Source: an uncultured bacterium | Lineage (GTDB): Bacteria > Patescibacteriota > Gracilibacteria > Absconditabacterales > Absconditicoccaceae | Length of the DNA stretch: 7,741 bases | Assembly: GCA_916049765.1 (NCBI GenBank) | Contig: CAJZIX010000023.1 | Coordinates: forward strand, 1-7,741 | Direction: 5' to 3' | In this document: positions 1 to 6,799 of the stretch, one piece after another | How positions within the stretch are numbered: the stretch's first letter is position 1 | Layout: the number at the start of each line of letters is the position of its first letter | Position numbers and translations under genes: made by a program | The notes under the pieces: generated by a model | The model's database searches: none | What the model saw: only the letters and a program-made list of their open reading frames with translations | Told to the model about the DNA's origin: nothing

Positions 1-63
1 GGTGTGGCCTTGCTTTCATGCCTCACTAAAAATGAGCTCATGGATGAATCAATAGTTTCTATT

Positions 64-92
64 TTGTGAATTGTCACAAAATTTGTTATAAT
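64..92 (+). promoter_or_regulatory. Probable leaderless promoter of the murD-like gene
   Basis: TTGTGA at 64-69 and a perfect TATAAT at 87-92 are separated by 17 bases. The -10 box ends 7 bases before the ATG at 100, so transcription should begin at or within a base of the start codon. No Shine-Dalgarno sequence lies upstream. The same geometry occurs before capA. If the coding frame really continues left of base 1, this match could be accidental. Confidence 0.55.
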
Positions 93-99
93 AGTAACT

Positions 100-1041
100 A
101 TGAAAAAAGTATTTGTCAGCCGACGAGTTGAAAAAAAACTAAATAAGGGTCAGGTAGTTTTGGAGGAAATTGACTTTGCAGAGGAATTAGATTTTGTGGT
201 TTGTGAGCTTTCAAGCTATATGTTGGAGCGTTTAGAAAAGAAAAATTATCTCTCAGTGCTGGGAAATATTTTTCCTGAACATATGGATTGGCATGGAGGA
301 TTTGAGAAGTATGTGAAGGCAAAGTTGAACATTCTCAAGGGATCAGAATTTAATATTGTACTGCAAAAAACCGTGGAAGAATATGGGCTTGCAACGGCTT
401 ATGAGAATATTGAAACGTATTGAATCTGAGGAAAGACCTCTTGGGCAAACGGTTATTTTATCCATGAGATGCAAGAACTCTTTCCGACTGAAGACAAACT
501 TCTTCTTGGTGAGCATAATACTCAGAATATCGCAGCTGCGATTGCGGTTGCGCTCAAAATTGGCGTTTCGATGGAAGTTATTCATGATACGATCAAAAAT
601 TTTACCGGATTACCGCACAGACTGCAGTTTGTAGGTGAGTTTCAGGGGGTTCATTTCTATGATGATGCGATTTCTACCACTCCAGAAAGCACTTTAGAAG
701 CGCTAAAAACCTTTTGAAAAAGGATAGGAACACTTTTCCTCGGAGGAACCGATAGAGGTTATGATTTTAGGCTTTTGATGGAAAAGGTGCAAGAATACTG
801 AATTCAGAATTTGGTTTTCTTCCCCCCATCAGGAGAGAAAATGGCAAGATTACTTCCAGATTTTAAGGGAAAAGTTTTGCATACTGATGATATGCAGGCA
901 GCAGTGGCTTTTGCGTTTCAGTATACGGAGCCAGGGAAAATTTGTTTACTTTCTACGGCATCTCCAAGTTATAGTATCTGGAAAAATTTTGAAGAAAAAG
1001 GCGATCTTTTCCAAAAAGCAATTAAAGCAAGTTCGAGTTAG
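100..1041 (+). CDS. murD: MurD-like UDP-N-acetylmuramoyl-alanine--D-glutamate ligase, N-terminally short, UGA-recoded
   Basis: MurD adds D-glutamate to UDP-MurNAc-L-Ala in cytoplasmic peptidoglycan precursor synthesis. The 313-residue frame has the second half of the central domain and all of the C-terminal ligase domain: ELSSY (36-40), HMDWHG (61-66), the likely carbamylated Lys75 in VKAKL, GEHN (137-140), GLPHRL (170-175), DDAISTTPE (188-196), GGTDRGYDF (215-223), LLSTASPSYS (283-292) and KNFEEKGDLF (295-304). Four UGA codons (residues 108, 110, 206, 234) must be read through, which joins three pieces into one protein; the stop is TAG. MurD is usually about 430-450 residues. The UDP-binding Rossmann domain and the GTxGKST P-loop are missing, and the usual GNxG segment reads SRRVEKKL (7-14). 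The frame stays open to base 1, so the gene may begin upstream, but the 33 codons before the ATG show no P-loop. Family assignment is firm; start and activity are uncertain. Confidence 0.8.
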
Positions 1042-1051
1042 TTTTATTTTG

Positions 1052-1086
1052 TTAAAGCTCTTAAATAAGCTTAGTTTTAGCTTTAA
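1052..1086. repeat. Inverted repeat downstream of murD
   Basis: TTAAAGCT at 1052-1059 is repeated as its perfect complement AGCTTTAA at 1079-1086, with a 19-base loop. The loop holds a third related unit, AAGCTT at 1067-1072, so alternative pairings exist. It sits 11 bases after the murD stop and before the next promoter. There is no GC-rich stem and no T-run after it, so it is at best a weak terminator or an mRNA 3' end structure. Confidence 0.35.
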
Positions 1087-1115
1087 AAGTAAGAATACTC
1101 TACGGAGAGAAGCTC

Positions 1116-1143
1116 TTGATTTCCTCTAAAAACTTTCTATACT
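1116..1143 (+). promoter_or_regulatory. Promoter of the Lys-rich membrane protein gene
   Basis: TTGATT at 1116-1121 and TATACT at 1138-1143 are spaced by 16 bases. The predicted transcript start is near 1150, giving a leader of about 40 bases before the ATG at 1192. A 16-base spacer also occurs in the two tRNA promoters called here. No Shine-Dalgarno sequence precedes the start codon. Confidence 0.5.
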
Positions 1144-1191
1144 AAAGAAAATCTTAACTGAACTCAGTTTTTATTCCCTTTCTTTTTTGAA

Positions 1192-2025
1192 ATGGTAGAA
1201 AAGAAATTAGATAAGCCAACCGTAAAAGCCACAAAACCTCGTTCAACTCAAAAAGTTTCTAGAGCGACAGAACAAAAAAAGAAAGCTACGGTGACTTCTT
1301 CCAGAATAAAAAAAACTTCTAAACCAAAAGAAGAAAGAACTCTTGAGGTGAGCTTCGCTCCAAAAAAGACTAGAAAAATAGAGAGAAATCAGATTGAGAT
1401 CAATAAAGACAAGAGAATCCCTGCTTGGATTATGGTGCTTTTCCTTTTTTCTTTAGTGTTTTTCCTTTTCGCTTTGTATAAGGCTTTTATTTATGGTCAG
1501 GGCTATCATGAGTCAGAAAGTATCGATGTTTCCTCTCTCTATGACGAATCAGAACTTTCCTCATGAGAAATATTGTCATTTCCTGAAAATCAAATAGAAA
1601 CCTGAGCTTCTCAGAAAGATCAAATGACAAAAGATACACAGTTGATTCAGAGTTTTTATGACTATCTTGCGAATAATGAGATCACCAAAATGAATGAACT
1701 CGTTGATCGTCCCTTGAAAAATTCAATTGTTCGAGCGAATCATTGGAATAAAAAGAATATTCAGATTTTTACTAAACATTTATCTGATAGTGTAGTGCTT
1801 GAGGATCTTTTCCTCATTCCTAATTCTACAAATCCAGAAAAACATACCAGACAGTATTCTTATGTCCTCAAATATACGATTCAACCAGGTCAAAGTTTTC
1901 AAGAAGATTGGGAAATGACCTTGGTGGATCGTAATGAAAAAACACTGATTTCTTCAATTATGTGCAAGACAGAGTGATGTTCACATTCTCCTTTCTTTTG
2001 GCCACAAAATTATGGATTGAAATAA
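1192..2025 (+). CDS. Unrecognised one-pass membrane protein, Lys-rich N-tail, UGA-recoded
   Basis: I do not recognise this 277-residue protein. Residues 1-77 are strongly basic and rich in Lys, Thr and Ser, probably a disordered cytoplasmic tail. One hydrophobic segment lies at about 78-100. An acidic, Ser-rich linker follows (105-125), then a mixed alpha/beta domain from about 145 to the end. By the positive-inside rule the C-terminal domain should face outward. It carries a pair of cysteines near the C-terminus (Cys258 and Cys263), which could form a disulfide. Three UGA codons (residues 125, 138, 262) are read as Gly, and the gene ends at TAA. Without recoding it breaks into two ORFs in the same frame. 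The C-terminal domain loosely resembles small extracellular NTF2-like domains, which is a guess. It converges on the glycosyltransferase gene with 18 bases between the stops. ATG 1192 is the natural start, but the frame is open somewhat further upstream. Confidence 0.75.
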
Positions 2026-2043
2026 TAATTGAAAATTCTGATT

Positions 2044-3024
2044 TTAGTCTTTTTCCTTCCTGAAAAATAATCCCCATCATCTGATATAGCCTTTGATAAT
2101 ACCGCCTATAATGCTCCATCTCGCTTCTTTTCAGTAGAGGAGCGCTTTTACTCAAAGTCGACCACAGATTCCTCGAGAGCTTCGTAGAAAGAAAGTTAAT
2201 GTTTGGATGGAATTACCATGTTTCTTTACCCAGAGGAAAAGGTTTTTGATTTTTTGTTGAGCAGAAGATGCGGTTCCAATTCGTGCCTCTTCAAGATAGG
2301 TTTTATCTCTTTCTTGGTGTCTGATTTTTAATGCTTTAAAAACAAGGATAGGCGTCCCTTGCTCTCGCACACTATAGATAAAATCCAGATCTTCAGCGAT
2401 CCAAGCAATTTCTTCATCATAGAGTACTTTTTTCATAATTTCCGCTTTCCCAAAAATCCCATTTCCACTGAACATTTTAATCTCAGCAAAGTTTTCCTCA
2501 GGCTTGAGAAAATGAATCTTAGGACGTGCTAGGAAATAACTATAATCTGAAAATCATTGGTTTTGGATAATATCGCTATTTCTCCACATCAAAGTTGGAG
2601 TGATAAAAACTTCTTTCTGATATTTTTTTGTTGCCGTTTTGTGAAGCTCAAGAACTTTTTCAAGGTAATGAGCGTCAAATTCATTATCATCATCAAAAAG
2701 CTGAATATAGCTTCCTTTCGCTGTTTTGATTCAAAAGTTCCTAACGTAACTTGCAGCTCACGGATGATGAGGAACAAAATCGGTATTTCGATGAGAAAGT
2801 AATCTAATTTTTTCTTCATTGCCTTCAAAAGCTAAACTTTTGCATGCTGTTTGAAAATTTTTTCGTTCCGGCTCTGTAAACTCCCTATCACAAACGATAA
2901 GAATCTCAAAATCTTGGAAAGTCTGAAGCGCAAGACAGGTCAGAATCTTCCCTAAAAGCTGTAAATTATTTGCCCTTGAAGGAATAACGATAGAAAGATA
3001 GGGGCTTGTGTTTATTTTGCTCAT
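2044..3024 (-). CDS. Family 2 (GT-A) glycosyltransferase, UGA-recoded
   Basis: This 326-residue protein should transfer a sugar from a nucleotide-sugar onto a surface glycan, lipid or protein at the inner face of the membrane; donor and acceptor cannot be told. The N-terminus has the GT2 opening SIVIPSRANN (11-20) and FEILIVCD (39-46). RNFGIKTAKG (95-104) leads into the metal-binding DDD (111-113), the family's DxD. The acceptor-side segment is FSGNGIFGK (185-193) with IAEDLDF (209-215), where the ED pair is the usual catalytic-base region. The C-terminal 35 residues are basic and aromatic and may touch the membrane, but there is no clear membrane span. Six UGA codons (89, 98, 157, 291, 298, 316) are read as Gly; Gly98 is the conserved RNxG glycine. 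The stop is TAA. An in-frame TAG 19-21 bases upstream supports ATG 3024. The L,D-transpeptidase gene lies upstream on the same strand, 189 bases away. Confidence 0.88.
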
Positions 3025-3038
3025 AAGAAAAAAATATC

Positions 3039-3054
3039 TTATCTAAAGAGATAA
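3039..3054. repeat. Short perfect hairpin before the glycosyltransferase start
   Basis: TTATCT (3039-3044) and AGATAA (3049-3054) form 6-bp arms around a 4-base loop, 15-30 bases upstream of the glycosyltransferase ATG. It may be an operator half-site pair or a weak leader hairpin. The rest of the gap (3025-3213) is very AT-rich. It contains a lone TATAAT on each strand near 3159-3166 with no convincing -35 partner, and no further gene. Confidence 0.3.
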
Positions 3055-3213
3055 TTCCCTTTTAAAGATGCCTTAGTATTTTACAAGGACAAATGTTTTA
3101 TTTTCTTTTCCCTCGTTGTTTTGATGATACATAAAATTAAAATCTGATTTTTTTCTTTATTATAATTGAAAGGCAAAGGAAAAAAATTAGTAGTGAAGTA
3201 GAAAAATCCGCTA

Positions 3214-4104
3214 TTAGTTAGAAGATTTTTTATTTCCTATTTTCTTCAACGTTGGAGTATAAAGATCTTCTAAAATGATAATAGCTTCTCCGTAGCTTCT
3301 TGGTAAGTGTTCATAGAGCCATTTAATATATAATCCAGGAACTCTTATACAGCCATGAGATTGTGGATTTCCATTACTTCGTCATTGATGAAGAAAATAT
3401 CCTCAATGAATATTAAGAGAATACGGCATAGGAGCTCTATTGTATCTTCTGGATCTGCGATAGATTGAACTATGACTAAGTGGGTATTTACCTTTTATGG
3501 TTTTATGATTTTTGGTTCATGCAGAAACATAGGTTGCTAGTTTGAGTTTTCAGTTTTCATAGTAAGTAAGTGCGGTCTTGCCATTCTCACAGCAACTCAC
3601 AATTATCGTGTGCTTCATCATCTGATTGCTGTATTTTTCAAAACTCGGATATAATAACAAGGTTTCAAGTCTTTTTGGAAAAAAATCTTCTAACTCTGGA
3701 TAAATCAAAGGAAAAGTAATTTCTTCATTTCAGAGAAGTTTTTGATTAGGGTCGACAGAAGATAGATCATTGTAGTCTTCCATAATCGCTTTTGCCTGAG
3801 AGTAGCCCAGAAGATTTCAATAATTCGGGTTAATTATCCTTTTTTTTCATCGAAAAGGTGTTTCTTCTAAATCTTGTATAGTAACTTTTTGAATTGCTTG
3901 ATCTGAAAGTTTTTCTACTTGATTGCAGCTAGGATTGTTTTTGAATGTTGTGGTACATACAAGAGGATCTGATTGTTTTTCTTGTTTAGGATTAAGCGTC
4001 TCTATAAGTCCTTTCTTTGTTTGGTTAGGAAATGGAGTTTTAGGAGAATCTGCATCAATTAAAAACCCAGTAACTCCTATTAGAAGAGCTTGTTTTATGC
4101 TCAT
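3214..4104 (-). CDS. YkuD-type L,D-transpeptidase, probably exported, UGA-recoded
   Basis: L,D-transpeptidases use a cysteine to make 3-3 cross-links in peptidoglycan or to attach proteins to it, outside the membrane. In this 296-residue protein the catalytic domain is about residues 164-285: TIIVS (166-170), LATYVSAGTK (189-198), IKGKYPLSH (203-211), NIHGGYFLHQG (231-241) and the signature SHGCIRVPG (249-257) with nucleophile Cys252. His233 to Ser249 is 16 residues, matching the family's H-x(14-17)-[S/T]HGC spacing. The first 16 or so residues are modestly hydrophobic and may be a short signal peptide; residues 20-160 form a polar N-terminal region without a recognised domain. Seven UGA codons (86, 96, 125, 185, 196, 234, 241) are read as Gly, including the conserved IHG glycine (234) and the SxG glycine (196). 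The stop is TAA. It is divergent from capA, with a strong -35 box upstream. Confidence 0.9.
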
Positions 4105-4114
4105 AGTTAATTTT

Positions 4115-4144
4115 ACAATAATGATAAATAAAAGAGTATGTCAA
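4115..4144 (-). promoter_or_regulatory. Promoter of the L,D-transpeptidase gene
   Basis: Read on the minus strand, a consensus TTGACA (4144-4139) is followed after 18 bases by TATTGT (4120-4115). The -10 box ends 10 bases before the ATG at 4104, so the leader should be only a few bases long. No Shine-Dalgarno sequence is present. Confidence 0.55.
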
Positions 4145-4196
4145 GTATAGCTATTTTTTTGAAAGATGCAAATTTTGGGAAATTTCTTGATTTTGT

Positions 4197-4225
4197 TTGT
4201 GAGTTTATTAGAGTTTGGCTATTTT
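4197..4225 (+). promoter_or_regulatory. Probable leaderless promoter of capA
   Basis: TTGTGA at 4197-4202 and TATTTT at 4220-4225 are separated by 17 bases. The -10 box ends 7 bases before the ATG at 4233. The -35 hexamer, the spacer length and the distance to the ATG are identical to those before the murD-like gene. Together with the minus-strand promoter at 4115-4144 this fills the divergent region between the transpeptidase and capA. Confidence 0.5.
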
Positions 4226-4232
4226 AAAGTAT

Positions 4233-5372
4233 ATGATGAAGATGAGTAAGAAAATACGATTATGAGTTACTGCTCTTTTGTTTTTATGCTGATTTTTCCT
4301 TTTTTTTGTGAAATCATTTCCTGCTAAACAGCTTTTTGATGATGCGATGAACGTTTTATCTTCAGATTATACTTCTCCAGAAAAGGTTGAATTGGTCGTG
4401 TGAGGAGATATCATGCTTTCAAGATGAATTGGGCGATGGGCAAAAAATGAGGGCTATGGTCGCATGTTTTCTTGAGAAAACTACAATCCACTTTCACAAT
4501 TCCCGTGTTATAGTAGTGGAACTTGTTTGCTCTATTTTAATTTAGAGAGTATGTTTTCTGCTAAAGATAATGATCAGCCTAAAGCAGGATTCCTATTTCG
4601 TTCTAATACAGGGAATATTCAGACCTTACTTGATCTTCAGGCTAATAATGAATTGGTCCTTTCGCTTGCTAATAATCATACTAATAATGCTGGAGCGGCT
4701 GGGGTTTCGCTTACTCGTCAATGGCTTTCAGCGCATGAAATCGGCCATTTTTGAGCAGGGAATACTACTTGAGAAGCAGAAAAAATCTATAAAACTCAAA
4801 AAAACTGAATCCAATTCTGCTTTCAGGCTTTTTCTTATGATGGAAGACATGGAAAATATGGAGGAGCACCACTAGCTCGAAATCCTTTGAATATTGCTCT
4901 CATGACAGGAATTTTAGAAACGATGAAGCAAGAAGCCTGTGATGTGAAAATCCTAGGTTTGCATCGAGGAGCAGAATATCGCATTAAACCTAATGCATCA
5001 CAGAGGGAACTTGCCCATCAACTGATAGATGCTGGGGCGGATATTCTTCTCGGAGGGCATTCACACGTCCCTTGATCCTATGAAATCTATAATGGAAAGC
5101 CAATTTTCTATTCATTTGGGAATTTTATTTTTGATCAGGATCGATGAAAGAAGGCTACCAAGAAACAATTTGATTATATTTATGATTACGAATTAAAAAG
5201 GAAGACAGTCCCTACCTATCTTCCTCTTCTTGTTGAACTAGAAATAAGCAAAACCTGAACTGGAATTCAGATTTCCTCTCCTAATTTTAAAATGGCTCGT
5301 ATTCAAAAAGGCTTGTTTTTCCCTTTAGATCCAGAGACCTTCTCAGGCATTATCAATCAATTAGTTCTTTAG
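4233..5372 (+). CDS. capA: CapA-like protein (PGA_cap, metallophosphoesterase fold), membrane-anchored, UGA-recoded
   Basis: CapA/PgsA-type proteins take part in poly-gamma-glutamate or other surface-polymer handling; many CapA-domain proteins have no proven role. The 379-residue product, a normal length for the family, starts with a basic N-terminus and a membrane anchor at about 9-27, so the domain is extracytoplasmic. Family motifs appear in order: VGGDIMLSR (56-64, metal-binding Asp59), FNLES (102-106), SLANNHTNNAG (144-154), GLHRGAEY (242-249) and GGHSHVPG (274-281), followed by YSFGNFIFDQ (293-302). Eleven UGA codons (11, 20, 57, 65, 81, 174, 180, 192, 281, 305, 342) are read as Gly, the most in the window. 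Under the standard code the gene falls into several fragments. The stop is TAG. ATG 4233 fits the promoter; ATG 4236 and 4242 are alternatives. The 3' end overlaps the convergent small gene by 12 bases. Confidence 0.88.
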
Positions 5373-5642
5373 ATGATGTCCTGTGATTTTCACTTCACCA
5401 CAATTTCTTAGTACCTTAAGGATCATATCTTGAGTTTCTGAGTTTTCTTCCTGTAAAAAAGTATCTCCATGCCAAATTGCGATCTTCAACTCTTTATACG
5501 TACTCAATAGTTCCTGAACTTCTTGCTCCTTGATGACTTCAGTCTTGAATTTTTTACTCAAATAAAAAAATAATTGTTCTTTATTAAAGATTCTATGTCA
5601 ATTCAGAATAAGACGATTATTAGCAAGGGAGATCTTTGTCAT
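5361..5642 (-). CDS. Small unrecognised protein, 93 residues, UGA-recoded
   Basis: I do not recognise this protein. From ATG 5642 it is 93 residues, charged and soluble-looking, with no signal peptide or membrane segment. It includes a Lys/Glu-rich middle (residues 30-53), the segment IAIWHGD (54-60) and a C-terminal HHLKN. One UGA codon at residue 15 must be read as Gly; a standard-code caller would start it at a TTG near 5561 and lose about 27 residues. The stop is TAA. It lies 39 bases downstream of ndk on the same strand without a clear promoter, so co-transcription with ndk is likely. Its last codons overlap the 3' end of capA, which reads the other way. There is no Shine-Dalgarno sequence. 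Confidence 0.65.
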
Positions 5643-5681
5643 ATATAAGTGTAATAACATTAAAGAACCGGACTGAAAATA

Positions 5682-6182
5682 TTAACTCACAAAATTCTGA
5701 TCAGCTCTTTTGTAGTTGAAAATTTCTTCTTCCTTGAACCAATGCTTGATCTCAAGTTCCGCTTCCTGAGGATCACCAGAAGCGTGGATTACATTAGGAA
5801 CTCCTATTCCTTTTTCATCGGCATACACAAATGACATATGGGAAAAATCTCCTCTAATTGTTCCTGGTGCAGCAGACTTAGATTCGGTGGCTCCAGCCAT
5901 TTTTCTCACTAAGCTTACTGCCTCTACACCCTCAAGTACCATAGCAATTACGGGACTTCTTTGCATTGCTTCAAGGTTGAGATTAAAAGCTTTTTCTCCA
6001 CGGCGGGTAATCATCGTTCCAATTGTTTCATAGTGATGATAGAAGAAATCTCTATTAGGTTGTAACATTTTCATTCCTACAATCTTAAGTCCTACCTGCT
6101 CAAAACGAGTTAGAACCTGTCCAACAATTCCACGAGAAACTGCATCAGGCTTAAAAATAACAAGTGTTTTTTCTAAATTCAT
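5682..6182 (-). CDS. ndk: Nucleoside diphosphate kinase
   Basis: Ndk moves the gamma-phosphate from a nucleoside triphosphate to a diphosphate through a phosphohistidine, balancing cytoplasmic NTP and dNTP pools. The 166-residue protein is full-length: LVIFKPDAVSRGIVG (7-21), GLKIVGMKM (31-39), APGTIRGDFS (105-114) and NVIHASGDPQEAE (130-142), with active-site His133. It is longer than the common 140-150 residues, through a slightly longer loop before the active site and a C-terminal extension (about 150-166). It contains no in-frame UGA: all 13 glycines use GGN, unlike the envelope genes nearby. ATG 6182 gives the canonical family N-terminus; no clear Shine-Dalgarno sequence precedes it. The stop is TAA. 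It is divergent from the tRNA array and upstream of the 93-residue gene. Confidence 0.96.
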   Translation of the reverse strand: MNLEKTLVIFKPDAVSRGIVGQVLTRFEQVGLKIVGMKMLQPNRDFFYHHYETIGTMITRRGEKAFNLNLEAMQRSPVIAMVLEGVEAVSLVRKMAGATESKSAAPGTIRGDFSHMSFVYADEKGIGVPNVIHASGDPQEAELEIKHWFKEEEIFNYKRADQNFVS

Positions 6183-6265
6183 ACTCTTTAAAAAAGAAAT
6201 AAAATCAGCTTCCTTCTATGATTTCGCTTAAAAAATACAAGTGATTTTTTCGTTTTTATTTTCTC

Positions 6266-6293
6266 TTGCATTTTATTTGTAAAACAGTATAAG
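6266..6293 (+). promoter_or_regulatory. Promoter of the Gln-fMet-Gln-Leu tRNA group
   Basis: TTGCAT at 6266-6271 and TATAAG at 6288-6293 are spaced by 16 bases. The predicted start near 6300 leaves a leader of about 18 bases before the first tRNA, suitable for RNase P removal. Confidence 0.55.
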
Positions 6294-6298
6294 TTCAA
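6270..6298 (-). promoter_or_regulatory. Possible ndk promoter overlapping the tRNA promoter
   Basis: On the minus strand TTGAAC (6298-6293) is followed after 17 bases by TAAAAT (6275-6270). This predicts an ndk leader of about 80 AT-rich bases. The two opposing promoters share almost all their bases, so only one could be occupied at a time. A closer and weaker ndk promoter cannot be excluded. Confidence 0.35.
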
Positions 6299-6317
6299 GC
6301 GCGAATTTGGAGATGAT

Positions 6318-6388
6318 TGGGGAATCGTCTAATGGTAGGACACCGGACTTTGACTCCGTTTGTCCAGGTTCGAATCCTGGTTCCCCAG
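6318..6388 (+). tRNA. tRNA-Gln (anticodon UUG)
   Basis: The acceptor stem is TGGGGAA (6318-6324) with TTCCCCA (6381-6387), then discriminator G73. The anticodon loop CTTTGAC carries TTG. U1-A72 and G73 are the usual Gln identity features. CCA is not encoded. Confidence 0.95.
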
Positions 6389-6401
6389 GTCTTATAAATA
6401 A

Positions 6402-6476
6402 TGCGGAGTAGAGAAACGGTATCTCGTCGGGCTCATAACCCGAAGATAGGTGGTTCAATTCCATCCTCCGCAACCA
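6402..6476 (+). tRNA. Initiator tRNA-fMet (anticodon CAU)
   Basis: The anticodon arm CGTCGGGCTCATAACCCGA has the three G-C pairs typical of initiators and matches the E. coli initiator arm. Acceptor pairing 2-7 is GCGGAG with CTCCGC. Position 1 is T facing A72, a weak pair in place of the C1xA72 mismatch of many bacteria. A73 and an encoded CCA end the gene. Confidence 0.93.
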
Positions 6477-6481
6477 AATAA

Positions 6482-6554
6482 TCGGGAGTAGCTTAATTGG
6501 TAGAGCATCAGACTCTGAATCTGGGGGTTATAGGTTCGAGTCCTATCTCCCGAG
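6482..6554 (+). tRNA. tRNA-Gln (anticodon CUG)
   Basis: The acceptor stem is TCGGGAG (6482-6488) with CTCCCGA (6547-6553), then G73. The anticodon loop CTCTGAA carries CTG. U1-A72 and G73 again fit Gln. CCA is not encoded. It gives the organism a dedicated CAG reader beside the UUG species. Confidence 0.93.
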
Positions 6555-6570
6555 TATTAAATCAACTTCT

Positions 6571-6652
6571 GCCGGGATGGTGGAACTGGTAGACACGCTT
6601 GGCTTAGAACCAAGTGCCTTACGGTGTGCAGGTTCAAGTCCTGTTCCCGGTA
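6571..6652 (+). tRNA. tRNA-Leu (anticodon UAG)
   Basis: This is a class II tRNA of 82 bases with a long variable arm (TGCCTTACGGTGT). The anticodon stem CTTGG/CCAAG encloses loop CTTAGAA, giving anticodon TAG. Acceptor GCCGGGA pairs with TCCCGGT through a G1-U72 wobble; A73 follows. CCA is not encoded. Confidence 0.93.
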
Positions 6653-6753
6653 GTTGGTTTGATTAACAAGAATAAAAAATCAGATTTTATAGCTTTTGGA
6701 TTGATATTATTGTCTTGTAATTAAAATATCTTCCATAAAAAGTGAAAAATCTC

Positions 6754-6781
6754 TTGAAAATGGGTCTGAATTTTGTATAGT
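6754..6781 (+). promoter_or_regulatory. Promoter of the tRNA-Asn / rpsT transcript
   Basis: TTGAAA at 6754-6759 and TATAGT at 6776-6781 are spaced by 16 bases. The predicted start is near 6788, about 12 bases before tRNA-Asn. It is the only good promoter before rpsT, implying a shared tRNA-mRNA transcript. The rest of the 6653-6799 gap is AT-rich without a gene. Confidence 0.55.
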
Positions 6782-6799
6782 AGCTCTCGTAAATCTCAA

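Noticed and set aside
421..801. In-frame TGA codons in murD as frameshifts or a pseudogene made of three pieces
   Set aside because: All pieces are in one frame, family motifs run on across the TGAs, and five other genes show the same pattern. Recoding explains this better than decay.
1958..2155. Minus-strand ORF across the orf2/glycosyltransferase junction
   Set aside because: It is a shadow in another frame: it overlaps the ends of two well-supported genes and has no recognisable motif.
2557..2828. Plus- and minus-strand ORFs inside the glycosyltransferase gene
   Set aside because: They lie in other frames of a gene whose own frame carries the GT2 DDD and RNxG motifs.
3202..3230. AAAAATC / GATTTTT inverted repeat as the transpeptidase terminator
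   Set aside because: The arms are short and nearly pure A/T, the loop is 15 bases, and it spans the stop codon. It is not distinguishable from background.
3214..4104. UGA read as selenocysteine or tryptophan
   Set aside because: Seven UGAs occur in one gene, with no SECIS-like hairpins sought or needed. The conserved sites hit (IHG, SxG) are Gly, and Trp is written UGG in the same proteins.
6273..6473. Minus-strand ORF across tRNA-Gln and tRNA-fMet
   Set aside because: It is the antisense of two clear tRNA genes; the apparent peptide is only their complement.
6685..6700. AAAATCAGATTTT palindrome after tRNA-Leu as a terminator
   Set aside because: The pairing is A-T only and the single-base centre allows no stable stem-loop.
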